A stretch of 54,186 nt of DNA, taken from assembly GCA_018883985.1 (NCBI GenBank), contig JAHLFA010000006.1:1-54186 (forward strand). The letters are read 5' to 3'. Below are positions 18,965 to 27,250 of this stretch, piece after piece (positions within the stretch are counted from its first letter, which is position 1; every line of letters begins with the position of its first letter). The position numbers were made by a program, and so were the translations under genes. Source of the DNA: Candidatus Ruminococcus intestinipullorum. Its GTDB lineage: Bacteria > Bacillota > Clostridia > Lachnospirales > Lachnospiraceae. Under the pieces are notes generated by a model. That model saw only the letters and a list, made by a program, of their open reading frames with translations. It had not been told where the DNA came from and did not search any database.

Positions 18965-19843
18965 TTAATACCTCTTTTTTTCTTTTAATTCTGTATACAT
19001 TTCTAAATAATTCTTATACCGTATTGGGTGAATCTCCTTCTCTTCTACAGCCTTTTTTACTGCACAATTTGGCTCGTGAATGTGGTCACAGCCTTGAAAT
19101 CTACACTGCCCTTCATAAGGCTCAAATTCTCGAAAATAATATTTTAACTCTTCTTTTTCAAAATCATTTACATACAAAGAACTAAATCCTGGCGTATCCA
19201 TAATAAATGTCTGTTCATCTATTTGAATTAATTCACTATGGCGTGTTGTATGTTTTCCTCTTTCTATTTTTTTGCTAATACTTCCTACTTCCATTTGCAC
19301 ACTCGTCTGAAGAAGATTAATAATGGACGATTTTCCAACACCAGAGGGACCCGCTATTGCCGTGGTCTTTCCCTTTAGCATTTCTTTAACTTCCTGTAAA
19401 TTTTCCTGTTGCTTTGCACTTGTAAACAAAATAGGATATCCAGATTTCTCATAAATAGACTGTATATTTAACAGCTCCAAATCTTTTGCCAAATCTTTTT
19501 TATTAAAGCATAAAATAACAGGAATTCCTTTTCTCTCCATCATTACTAAAAAACGATCTAGAAGATTAAAGTGAGGCTCTGGCTTCGTTACAGCAAATAC
19601 AACTAATGCCTGATCTAGATTAGCCGTTGCTGGTCGTATTAGCTCGTTCTTTCTAGGTAAAATCTCTACAATATTTCCTATCTTTCTTTCCTCGTCTAAG
19701 ACCTCAATTCGTACATGATCTCCAACCAAAGGCTTTAATTTTTCTTTTCGAAATACACCTTTTGCCTTACACTCATAAACACCGAATTCTACTACATGAA
19801 TGTAGTAGAATCCGGCAATTCCTTTTACTATCTTTCCCTGCAT
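18965..19843 (-). CDS. rsgA: Ribosome small-subunit-dependent GTPase A
   Basis: RsgA is a circularly permuted GTPase acting in late 30S maturation. The 292-residue protein has an N-terminal OB fold, the G4-like NKKDL ahead of G1 GPSGVGKSS, G3 DTPGFSSL, and a C-terminal zinc site with CRFQGCDHIHEPNCAV. I chose ATG 19843, with GAGGAG three bases upstream, which is tight. A TTG six codons earlier is the alternative but has no ribosome-binding site. It follows prkC by about 20 bp, as in many Firmicutes. Confidence 0.95.
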   Translation of the reverse strand: MQGKIVKGIAGFYYIHVVEFGVYECKAKGVFRKEKLKPLVGDHVRIEVLDEERKIGNIVEILPRKNELIRPATANLDQALVVFAVTKPEPHFNLLDRFLVMMERKGIPVILCFNKKDLAKDLELLNIQSIYEKSGYPILFTSAKQQENLQEVKEMLKGKTTAIAGPSGVGKSSIINLLQTSVQMEVGSISKKIERGKHTTRHSELIQIDEQTFIMDTPGFSSLYVNDFEKEELKYYFREFEPYEGQCRFQGCDHIHEPNCAVKKAVEEKEIHPIRYKNYLEMYTELKEKKRY

Positions 19844-19866
19844 AAACTCCTCTATACACAAAATCT

Positions 19867-21933
19867 CTATTCTAGACTATGCGTAGCCTCTCCACCTTCT
19901 TCTTGAGAATCACCAGTCTCTTCCTCATTTGAAGATGTTTCATCCTTTATTCCTAAACTAATAATTACCTGTACTGTACCACCTTTTTCGATTTGATTTG
20001 TATTCCATGAGATTACATATCCTTTTGTAATGGTACTGCTATATTCTGTAATAAAGGATGCTTTTAAACCAACTTTTTCTAATTCTTGAGCTGCTTCTTC
20101 CTGTGTCTTTCCTCTTAAGGATGGCACATCAACCAACTCAATCTCTTTCCCTTTGCTAATTACGTAATTAACACTTGAACCCTTCTCTGCTTCATATCCA
20201 GCCGCTGGCTCAGTACGGATAATTTTTCCCTCTTCTATACTATCATGATATTCACTAGCTATCTCACTTCCAAGATGCAAGCTGGCAGACTGCATCATAC
20301 TTGCTGCCGTAGACGTATCTGTATTGGTTACATCAGGAACTACTACCATTTCCTTTCCTTGGCTTACATACAATGTAATCGTACTTCCCTCTTCCAATAC
20401 AGTTCCAGCAGAAGGATCCGTATAAATAACCTTTCCAAACTCCACAGAGCTATCATAGGTAAATTTTGTATCTACAAGAAATCCTTGAGATTTTAATTCA
20501 TTCTCTGCTGTAGTTTGATCTTTTCCAGATACGTTTGGCACAGATATTTCCTTGGGTTCTGCACCTTTACTAAGCTTTATCTTTATTGTAGTATGTTTGT
20601 CTACCTTTGTACCAGCCTTTTTATCCTGCTCCATTACTTCCCCTTCATCATAAGTATCAGAATATTCACTGGTCAACTTTTGATATCCTAGGTCATATTT
20701 ATCCAACTCAGCCTTAGCTTGTGACTCTGTCATTCCCAATATGTTAGGTACACTTACCTGTTCCTCTTGTTCCTCTTCCACAATTGGATTCCCTCTTGTA
20801 AGTGCAATTACAAGTCTGCTAACACCAAAAATAGCACCACTTACTACAATCAAAATTGCTGCAATCATCAATATTTTAACAACCTTTTTCATTTGAGGTT
20901 CTACTTCTTCTCTATCACGAGTACTTCCTTTTTTTCCATCAGATTTTCTTCTCTCATGGTAATCGTAATCTTCTTCATCATAATCTTCGTCTTGGTCATA
21001 TTCTTCTTGATATGGTTGATTTTGAATGATATCCAATTCTTGTGTATCCATTAAAACAGTTTCATCTGATACTGGAGGACGACTTGTTCCTCCCCCTATC
21101 ATGTTCATGGCTGGATCCATAAGAGAACGTTTTAAATCCAAAAGAACTTCCTCGCAGCTTTGGTAACGATTTGCAGTACTTTTTTGAGTACATTTCAAAA
21201 TAATATGCTCTAAACTTTTTGGAATTTCTGGAACTTCTCTTGCTGGAGAAACAAGCTCTTCCTGAAGGTGCTTTAATGCAACTGTTACTGTAGAGTCTCC
21301 GTCAAAAGGCACATGTCCTGTAACCATCTCATACATTGTAATTCCAGCAGAATAAATATCACTCTTTTCATCTACTACCCCACCTCTTGCTTGTTCTGGT
21401 GATGTATAATGAACAGACCCCATAACACTTGTACTAATTGTATGTGAGGAAGTTGTCGCTCTGGCAATTCCAAAGTCTGTTACCTTTACTTTTCCCTCTT
21501 TAGAAATAATAATATTCTGCGGCTTTATATCTCGATGTACAATATGCTGATTATGTGCAGCTTGAATTCCAGTCACCATTTGAATGGCAATACTTACTGT
21601 TTCTTTTGCAGAAAGTCTGCCTTTCTTCTCGATATATTGTTTCAAAGTAATTCCTTCAACTAATTCCATTACCATATAGTAAAGTCCACGATCCTGCCCC
21701 ACATCATAAACATTTACTACATTTGGATGCATCAATCCAGCTGCTGCTTGTGCTTCACTTAAAAATTTCTGTATAAAAGTTTCATCTGAACGAAAATCAC
21801 TTTTTAAAACCTTAATTGCCACAAAACGATTTAATTTATGATCTTTCCCTTTATAAACATCTGCCATTCCTCCAGAACCAATTCGCTCTAGAATCTCATA
21901 GCGCTGTCCTAAAAATATCCCTTCCTTTAACAT
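19867..21933 (-). CDS. prkC: Serine/threonine kinase with PASTA domains
   Basis: This membrane receptor kinase of the PrkC/Stk1 family senses peptidoglycan fragments or lipid II and phosphorylates cell-wall, division and translation proteins. The 688-residue protein has a cytosolic kinase domain at about 10-275 (IGSGGMADVYKG, K41, HRDIKPQN, DFGIA), an acidic linker, a basic stop-transfer segment and one transmembrane helix near 350, then four extracellular PASTA repeats (about 395-660), each with the VPxxxGxxxxxA pattern. The tail is Ser/Glu-rich. It overlaps the phosphatase gene prpC by 7 bp, the usual kinase/phosphatase pairing. Confidence 0.96.
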   Translation of the reverse strand: MLKEGIFLGQRYEILERIGSGGMADVYKGKDHKLNRFVAIKVLKSDFRSDETFIQKFLSEAQAAAGLMHPNVVNVYDVGQDRGLYYMVMELVEGITLKQYIEKKGRLSAKETVSIAIQMVTGIQAAHNQHIVHRDIKPQNIIISKEGKVKVTDFGIARATTSSHTISTSVMGSVHYTSPEQARGGVVDEKSDIYSAGITMYEMVTGHVPFDGDSTVTVALKHLQEELVSPAREVPEIPKSLEHIILKCTQKSTANRYQSCEEVLLDLKRSLMDPAMNMIGGGTSRPPVSDETVLMDTQELDIIQNQPYQEEYDQDEDYDEEDYDYHERRKSDGKKGSTRDREEVEPQMKKVVKILMIAAILIVVSGAIFGVSRLVIALTRGNPIVEEEQEEQVSVPNILGMTESQAKAELDKYDLGYQKLTSEYSDTYDEGEVMEQDKKAGTKVDKHTTIKIKLSKGAEPKEISVPNVSGKDQTTAENELKSQGFLVDTKFTYDSSVEFGKVIYTDPSAGTVLEEGSTITLYVSQGKEMVVVPDVTNTDTSTAASMMQSASLHLGSEIASEYHDSIEEGKIIRTEPAAGYEAEKGSSVNYVISKGKEIELVDVPSLRGKTQEEAAQELEKVGLKASFITEYSSTITKGYVISWNTNQIEKGGTVQVIISLGIKDETSSNEEETGDSQEEGGEATHSLE

Positions 21934-22670
21934 ATACTCACCTCATCTGCAAATGGCTCAATTAATACGACTCCTATATTGTCCGTACCACCATTTTCCT
22001 TTGCTGTTTCTACCAAAGATACTGCTGATTCCACAATATCTCTGCCCCCTTGTACAATATGGAAGAGCTCCTCATCATCTACCATATTACTTAAACCGTC
22101 TGTACACATTAAGATGATATCCCCTTTTTTCAGACGATGTTCATAAAAATCTACTTCAACACTATCCTTTGCTCCAATTGCCCTTGTAATAATATTTTTA
22201 TCAGGATGGTGCTTTGCTTCCTCTGGTTTGATTCCCCCTAATCGAACCATCTCCTCAACAAGGGAATGATCTTTTGTTAACTGTACAATTCCTTGATTAA
22301 TCAGGTAGAGTCTACTGTCGCCTACATTAGAAAAGTACATCATTTGATTCACAATTGTAGCAATAACTACTGTAGTCCCCATCCCTTTTAGACTTGAATC
22401 TTCAGACGCTTTTTTTATAATTTCTGTATTCGCTGTTTTAACAGCCTGCACCAGTGCTTTCTCTATATCTGTTTCTTTCGTATTTCCAAGTTCTCGCTTT
22501 AAAACCTCTACTGTATATTTTGACGCATAATCCCCTGCCTGATGACCGCCCATACCGTCTGCTACTACAAAAAGATTTGGAAGTGGACCAATTGGGGTAT
22601 CTGTCATATAGACATAATCTTGATTAATTTGTCTTACCATCCCAACATCTGTAATGGAAAATGTCTTCAT
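21927..22670 (-). CDS. prpC: PP2C-type protein phosphatase
   Basis: This Mg/Mn-dependent phosphatase reverses phosphorylation by the neighbouring PASTA kinase. The 247-residue protein shows the PP2C motifs NQDYVYM, VVADGMGGHQAGD, FSNVGDSRLYL, TDGLSNMV and GGTDNIGVVLIE, which carry the metal-binding aspartates. GGAG precedes the ATG, and the stop overlaps the start of prkC. Confidence 0.95.
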   Translation of the reverse strand: MKTFSITDVGMVRQINQDYVYMTDTPIGPLPNLFVVADGMGGHQAGDYASKYTVEVLKRELGNTKETDIEKALVQAVKTANTEIIKKASEDSSLKGMGTTVVIATIVNQMMYFSNVGDSRLYLINQGIVQLTKDHSLVEEMVRLGGIKPEEAKHHPDKNIITRAIGAKDSVEVDFYEHRLKKGDIILMCTDGLSNMVDDEELFHIVQGGRDIVESAVSLVETAKENGGTDNIGVVLIEPFADEVSIC

Positions 22671-22682
22671 AGTCTTTCTCCT

Positions 22683-23723
22683 TTACTCCTGATTTGTCTT
22701 TACATAACGTCTTCTAAGCTGTCCGCAGGCACCATCTATGTCTGCCCCCATTTCTCTTCTTATAGTAACATTTATTCCGCTTTTTTCAAGTTTATTTTTA
22801 AATTCTAAAGCATTTTTCCGTGTAGGTTGCTTGTACTCTCTCTCTTTGATTGGATTGACTGGAATCAAATTTAAATGGCAATTTCTAGAACCTAAAATTT
22901 CTACTAGCTCCTTTGCATCCTCCATAGTATCATTAACTCCTTGAACCAAACTATATTCAAATGTAACCCTACGTCCTGTTTCTTTAAAATATGTATCACA
23001 TGCTTCTAATACTTCAGATAAATCATATTTATTTGCTATTGGCATAAGCTGCTTTCTTTTTATTTGATTCGAGCCGTGTAATGATAATGCTAGCGTTATT
23101 TGAAAATGCTCCTTCGCTAACTCTAAAATTTTAGGTACGATTCCACAAGTAGATACTGTGATATTCCTTTGACTTATATTTAAACCATGCTCATCTGTCA
23201 GAATTTGAAGAAATAATACCAATTGTTCATAATTATCCAAAGGCTCGCCAGTCCCCATTACAACAACATTTGAAACTCTCTCCCCTGTTAATTTCTGAAT
23301 TTGATAAATCTGTGCCAACATTTCAGATGCAGATAAATTCCTCTCTAAACCACCAATTGTAGAGGCACAAAATTTACACCCCATTCTACATCCTACTTGA
23401 GAAGAAATACAAACAGAATTGCCGTGCTTATATCTCATAAGTACACTTTCTACAACATTTCCATCATATAAACGAAACAAAAATTTATTCGTACCATCTA
23501 TCTTTGAAATTTGTCTTTCCAACATTTCTACTGGAAGAATACTATAATTCTCTTCTAGCTTCTCTCTAAGAGTTTTCGACAAATTCGTCATTTCAAAAAA
23601 ATGACTTGCTAACTTCACATGTAACCACTCATAAATCTGCTTTGCACGAAATTTCTTTTCACCCAAAGCCTCTATTTCTTGCTGTAATTGTTCATATGTA
23701 TATGCACGAATGTCTTTTTTCAT
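22683..23723 (-). CDS. rlmN: 23S rRNA (A2503-C2)/tRNA (A37-C2) methyltransferase RlmN
   Basis: RlmN is a radical SAM enzyme that methylates C2 of A2503 in 23S rRNA. The 346-residue protein has the CxxxCxxC cluster motif in GCRMGCKFCAST, the glycine-rich GTGEPLDNY, and a C-terminal ADIDGACGQLR cysteine that forms the protein-RNA intermediate. A weak AGAG site precedes the ATG. It lies between rsmB and prpC with gaps of about 15 bp. Confidence 0.96.
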   Translation of the reverse strand: MKKDIRAYTYEQLQQEIEALGEKKFRAKQIYEWLHVKLASHFFEMTNLSKTLREKLEENYSILPVEMLERQISKIDGTNKFLFRLYDGNVVESVLMRYKHGNSVCISSQVGCRMGCKFCASTIGGLERNLSASEMLAQIYQIQKLTGERVSNVVVMGTGEPLDNYEQLVLFLQILTDEHGLNISQRNITVSTCGIVPKILELAKEHFQITLALSLHGSNQIKRKQLMPIANKYDLSEVLEACDTYFKETGRRVTFEYSLVQGVNDTMEDAKELVEILGSRNCHLNLIPVNPIKEREYKQPTRKNALEFKNKLEKSGINVTIRREMGADIDGACGQLRRRYVKTNQE

Positions 23724-23737
23724 ATTTCATCTCTTTC

Positions 23738-25093
23738 TTAATTTTTATTATTTTTTACCATTCTGGCAATGAAAAATCCATCACTTTTGTGAATTCCTGG
23801 AAGTAATTGAAGACAGCCTTTATCTTGTATACTTTTCTTCAATTCTTCACATACATGCTCTTCTATAGAATCCAGTGAAAATTCTGGAAATTGCTTCAAA
23901 AACCACTTCACATTTTCTATGTTTTCTTCTGGGTTTATTGTACAAGTACTATAAATTAGCACTCCATTTGGTTTTACATAAGATTGTACTGTTTGTAAAA
24001 TTTCTCTTTGTAACTGCACTAAATCTTTCGTGCCTTCCAAAGAGGCTTTATATTTTAAATCTGCCTTTTTCCCTAAGACACCAAGTCCAGAACATGGCAA
24101 ATCTGCAATCACAATATCTGCACTTTCGATAGAATCTTTTTCTAAAATTCTTGCATCTTTTTGAACGGCACAAATATTCTTTTGCCCACTTCTTACGATA
24201 TTTTCCTGTATCAACGCTACTTTATATGTACTTAAATCCCTAGCCTCTACATATCCTGTTCCAGCCATTTTTTCTGCAATATGAAGAGCCTTTCCTCCTG
24301 GTGCAGCACAAACATCAATTACCCGACTATTTTTTGAAGGATTTGCAATTTCCCCGACTAACATCGAACTAATATCCTGCACATAAAACTTTCCTTCTTG
24401 GAACGCTTTCAAATCTCCAAGGTAATTATACCCTTGTATTTGGAATGCATAAGATAAATATGGATGTGGTTCGATGAAAACACCTTCTTTTTCTAGCTCT
24501 ATTTTTAGCTGTTGTGGCTGTACTTTCTCTGTGTTACAGCGTATGGTAAGAGGCTGCTCTTTTTGAAATTCCAAAAGCATCTGTTCCACAACGTCTTGTG
24601 TATAATAGTTCAGACAGAGTTTCAAAATCCACTCTGGCATTGAATACTGTACACAAAGTCTTTGAAATGTATCCAATGGATACGTCACTTTATCTAAATT
24701 CCTTGCTGTATTACGAAGTACGCCATTTACAAAACCTTTTAGATTTTTAAAACCTTTTTTTACTGCAAGCTTTACAGCCTCATTACACACTGCTGAATCT
24801 GGAACACTATCCATATACTTTAATTGATAGACTGCACTTCTTAAAATATTTCGAATTACAGGTTTCATCTTGTTTACTTTTACATTAGAAAATTGATTTA
24901 AAATATAATCAATCTCTATCATATGCTCCAATGTACCTTCTGTCACTCTCGTGATAAAAGCACGTTCTTTTTTATCTAAATATTGATATTTTTCTAAAGT
25001 ATTTCTCAAAACAATATGACTATATCCATTGTTCTGTGTCACTTCCATCAATATTCCTAGCACCAGCTCTCGTTCTGTAATTTCTTTAGTCAT
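23738..25093 (-). CDS. rsmB: 16S rRNA (cytosine-967-C5)-methyltransferase RsmB
   Basis: RsmB (Sun) makes m5C967 in 16S rRNA. The 451-residue protein has an N-terminal NusB-like RNA-binding domain (about 1-135) and a Rossmann methyltransferase domain with the SAM motif DVCAAPGGKALH, motif IV DLPCSGLG and motif VI STCTINPEEN, carrying the two conserved cysteines. The start overlaps the YugP-like gene by 8 bp, with a G-rich ribosome-binding site just upstream. Confidence 0.95.
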   Translation of the reverse strand: MTKEITERELVLGILMEVTQNNGYSHIVLRNTLEKYQYLDKKERAFITRVTEGTLEHMIEIDYILNQFSNVKVNKMKPVIRNILRSAVYQLKYMDSVPDSAVCNEAVKLAVKKGFKNLKGFVNGVLRNTARNLDKVTYPLDTFQRLCVQYSMPEWILKLCLNYYTQDVVEQMLLEFQKEQPLTIRCNTEKVQPQQLKIELEKEGVFIEPHPYLSYAFQIQGYNYLGDLKAFQEGKFYVQDISSMLVGEIANPSKNSRVIDVCAAPGGKALHIAEKMAGTGYVEARDLSTYKVALIQENIVRSGQKNICAVQKDARILEKDSIESADIVIADLPCSGLGVLGKKADLKYKASLEGTKDLVQLQREILQTVQSYVKPNGVLIYSTCTINPEENIENVKWFLKQFPEFSLDSIEEHVCEELKKSIQDKGCLQLLPGIHKSDGFFIARMVKNNKN

Positions 25094-25784
25094 CTCTGTT
25101 ACCCCCTACGATGAGTAACAATCTCAGCAATTGTAAAATACTTGCTGCCGCACTTGCAACATATGTCAATGCTGCTGCTCCAAGCACCTTTTTTGTACCT
25201 TGTATTTCATCCGCATGTAAAATCCCTGTATTTTCTAGAACTTTTACTGCTCTGGCAGATGCATTAAATTCTACTGGAAGTGTTACCAATTGAAACAATA
25301 CTGCTGCTGAAAATAAAAAGATACCTAAATTTATTAATAAATTTGATGAATTTCCTGATAAAAACAACCCAATTAAAATTAAAGGCCATGCTGCCATAGA
25401 ACCAAAATTTGCAACAGGTACTAACGCACCTCGGATTCGCAGCGGAGCATACCCTGATGCATGCTGCACAGCATGACCACACTCATGTGCTGCAACACCA
25501 ATCGCTGCAACAGAAGCTGCCTGATACGTAGCATCGGACAATCCCAATGTTTTATTTCTAGGGTCATAATGATCCGTTAAATTCCCTGGAATATGATGTA
25601 CCTTTACATCATATATGCCATTGGCACGCAATATAAGCTCTGCCGCTTCCTTTCCAGTTAATCCAGATCGACTGCGTACCTGTGCATATTTTGCAAATAC
25701 ACGATTTACTCTCGCAGATGCAATCAAACAAATGACAGCACCAAGAATTACCAATATATACGTTGGATCATAATAAAAAAACAT
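25086..25784 (-). CDS. YugP-like membrane zinc metallopeptidase
   Basis: This 232-residue membrane protein contains the zinc protease motif HECGHAVQH, which contains HExxH, and a downstream PVEFNASARAVKVL block that probably supplies the third ligand, typical of the YugP/DUF neutral zinc metallopeptidase family. Hydrophobic segments occur at about 1-22, 120-165 and 205-230. The role is not established. Its place between fmt and rsmB is common in Clostridia. GGAGG precedes the ATG. Confidence 0.9.
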   Translation of the reverse strand: MFFYYDPTYILVILGAVICLIASARVNRVFAKYAQVRSRSGLTGKEAAELILRANGIYDVKVHHIPGNLTDHYDPRNKTLGLSDATYQAASVAAIGVAAHECGHAVQHASGYAPLRIRGALVPVANFGSMAAWPLILIGLFLSGNSSNLLINLGIFLFSAAVLFQLVTLPVEFNASARAVKVLENTGILHADEIQGTKKVLGAAALTYVASAAASILQLLRLLLIVGGNRDD

Positions 25785-25822
25785 AGCTTATCCTCCATGA
25801 ATCTATTGAAACATCTTATACA

Positions 25823-26764
25823 CTAGGAATGAAGTATTACTCCCTCTTTTAGTGAATAACCTCTTAAGAATGCACCCGCTTCCATTCTTTTCTTTCCTGC
25901 AAGCTGAAGCTCCAAAATTCGTAAAATACCTTCTCCTGTTTGAACAGAAAAACTATCCTTCTCTACTGCAACAATAGTTCCTGGAGTTACATCTGATGTA
26001 ATCAGATTTTCACACTCCACTTCTGCCTTCCAAATTTTGATTACTTTATCTCCCCAATGCGTATATGCACTTGGCCAAGAATTAAGCCCTCGAATCAAAC
26101 GCTCTATCTCCACTGCTGATTGACTCCAATTAATATTTCCCAAATTTTTATCCAACATTCTAGCATAAGGTGTTGGAGATTCACCTTGCTTCGTAAACGT
26201 AGCAGTTTTATCCTCTAATGCCTTTAATGTTTCTACACATAAGTCTGCCCCAGCTTTTGCTAATTTATCATGAAGAGTTTCTCCAGTTTCATCAGGTTCT
26301 ATCAAAACTTCCTTTTTCAAAATCATATCCCCTGTATCTAACCCTTCATCCATCTGCATGGTAGTAACGCCAGTTACTGATTCTCCTGAAATAATAGACC
26401 ACTGTATTGGTGCTGCACCTCGATATTTTGGCAATAAGGAAGCATGTACATTAATACATCCATAAGGCGTCATTTCTAAAATAGCTTTTGGTAAAATTTG
26501 ACCAAATGCTATAACAACCATAACATCTGCTTGATATTTTCGTAATTCTTCTATACATTCCATCTCACGAATTTTTTTCGGTTGAAACACAGGAATGTTG
26601 TGAGCAATTGCTGCCTCTTTTACTGGAGGAAACTGCATTTCTTTTCCCCTGCCCTTTGGTTTATCAGGCTGTGTAACAGCCAAGCAAACCTCATGCCCAG
26701 CAGCAATTAAGGCTTCCAATGTTCCTACAGAAAAATCAGGAGTTCCCATAAAAATAATACGCAT
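25823..26764 (-). CDS. fmt: Methionyl-tRNA formyltransferase
   Basis: Fmt formylates initiator Met-tRNA. The 313-residue protein starts MRIIFMGTPDFSVGTL and has the folate-site block INVHASLLPKYRGAAPIQWSI with the catalytic Asn-His, then QMDEGLDTGDMI and a C-terminal OB-like tRNA-binding domain. Its stop-to-start junction with def is TAGATG, so the two genes abut, and its ribosome-binding site is encoded by the acidic tail of def. Confidence 0.97.
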   Translation of the reverse strand: MRIIFMGTPDFSVGTLEALIAAGHEVCLAVTQPDKPKGRGKEMQFPPVKEAAIAHNIPVFQPKKIREMECIEELRKYQADVMVVIAFGQILPKAILEMTPYGCINVHASLLPKYRGAAPIQWSIISGESVTGVTTMQMDEGLDTGDMILKKEVLIEPDETGETLHDKLAKAGADLCVETLKALEDKTATFTKQGESPTPYARMLDKNLGNINWSQSAVEIERLIRGLNSWPSAYTHWGDKVIKIWKAEVECENLITSDVTPGTIVAVEKDSFSVQTGEGILRILELQLAGKKRMEAGAFLRGYSLKEGVILHS

Positions 26765-27238
26765 CTACTCTTCCTCCTCATCCTCTACATCATGCAGTCC
26801 ATCTTCTACTTTATCAACGTACATCTCACCTTTTAAATGGTCTATTTCATGACAAAATGCTCTTGCTAATAATCCTTCTCCATCTATAACGAATTCTTCC
26901 ATATTTTCATCCAATGCTCTGACCTTTACATAGTTTGGCCTTGTAACGATTCCCCATTTTCCAGGTAAACTTAAACATCCCTCTTCGCCTGTTTGTTCTC
27001 CTTTTGTTTCAATAATTTCTGGATTAATTAAAACAATAGGGCCTTCTCCTACATCAATTACAACAATTTGCTTTAGCACTCCAACTTGTGGTGCCGCTAA
27101 ACCTACACCATATCTCTCATACATCGTATCAATCATATCTTCAATCAACATTCGTGTACGTGGGGTCATTTTTGTAACTGGTTTACATTTCTTTTCTAAA
27201 ATTTCATCCCCCATGATTCTAACTTCTCGTATTGCCAT
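26765..27238 (-). CDS. def: Peptide deformylase
   Basis: Def removes the formyl group from nascent proteins, the counterpart of Fmt next door. The 157-residue metalloenzyme has all three family motifs: GVGLAAPQVG, EEGCLSLPG (metal Cys) and HEIDHLKG (metal His pair and catalytic Glu). GGAGG precedes the ATG. The C-terminus is an acidic tail ending EDEEEE whose codons also form the GGAGGAAG ribosome-binding site of fmt. Confidence 0.97.
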   Translation of the reverse strand: MAIREVRIMGDEILEKKCKPVTKMTPRTRMLIEDMIDTMYERYGVGLAAPQVGVLKQIVVIDVGEGPIVLINPEIIETKGEQTGEEGCLSLPGKWGIVTRPNYVKVRALDENMEEFVIDGEGLLARAFCHEIDHLKGEMYVDKVEDGLHDVEDEEEE

Positions 27239-27250
27239 AAATTCTCCTCC

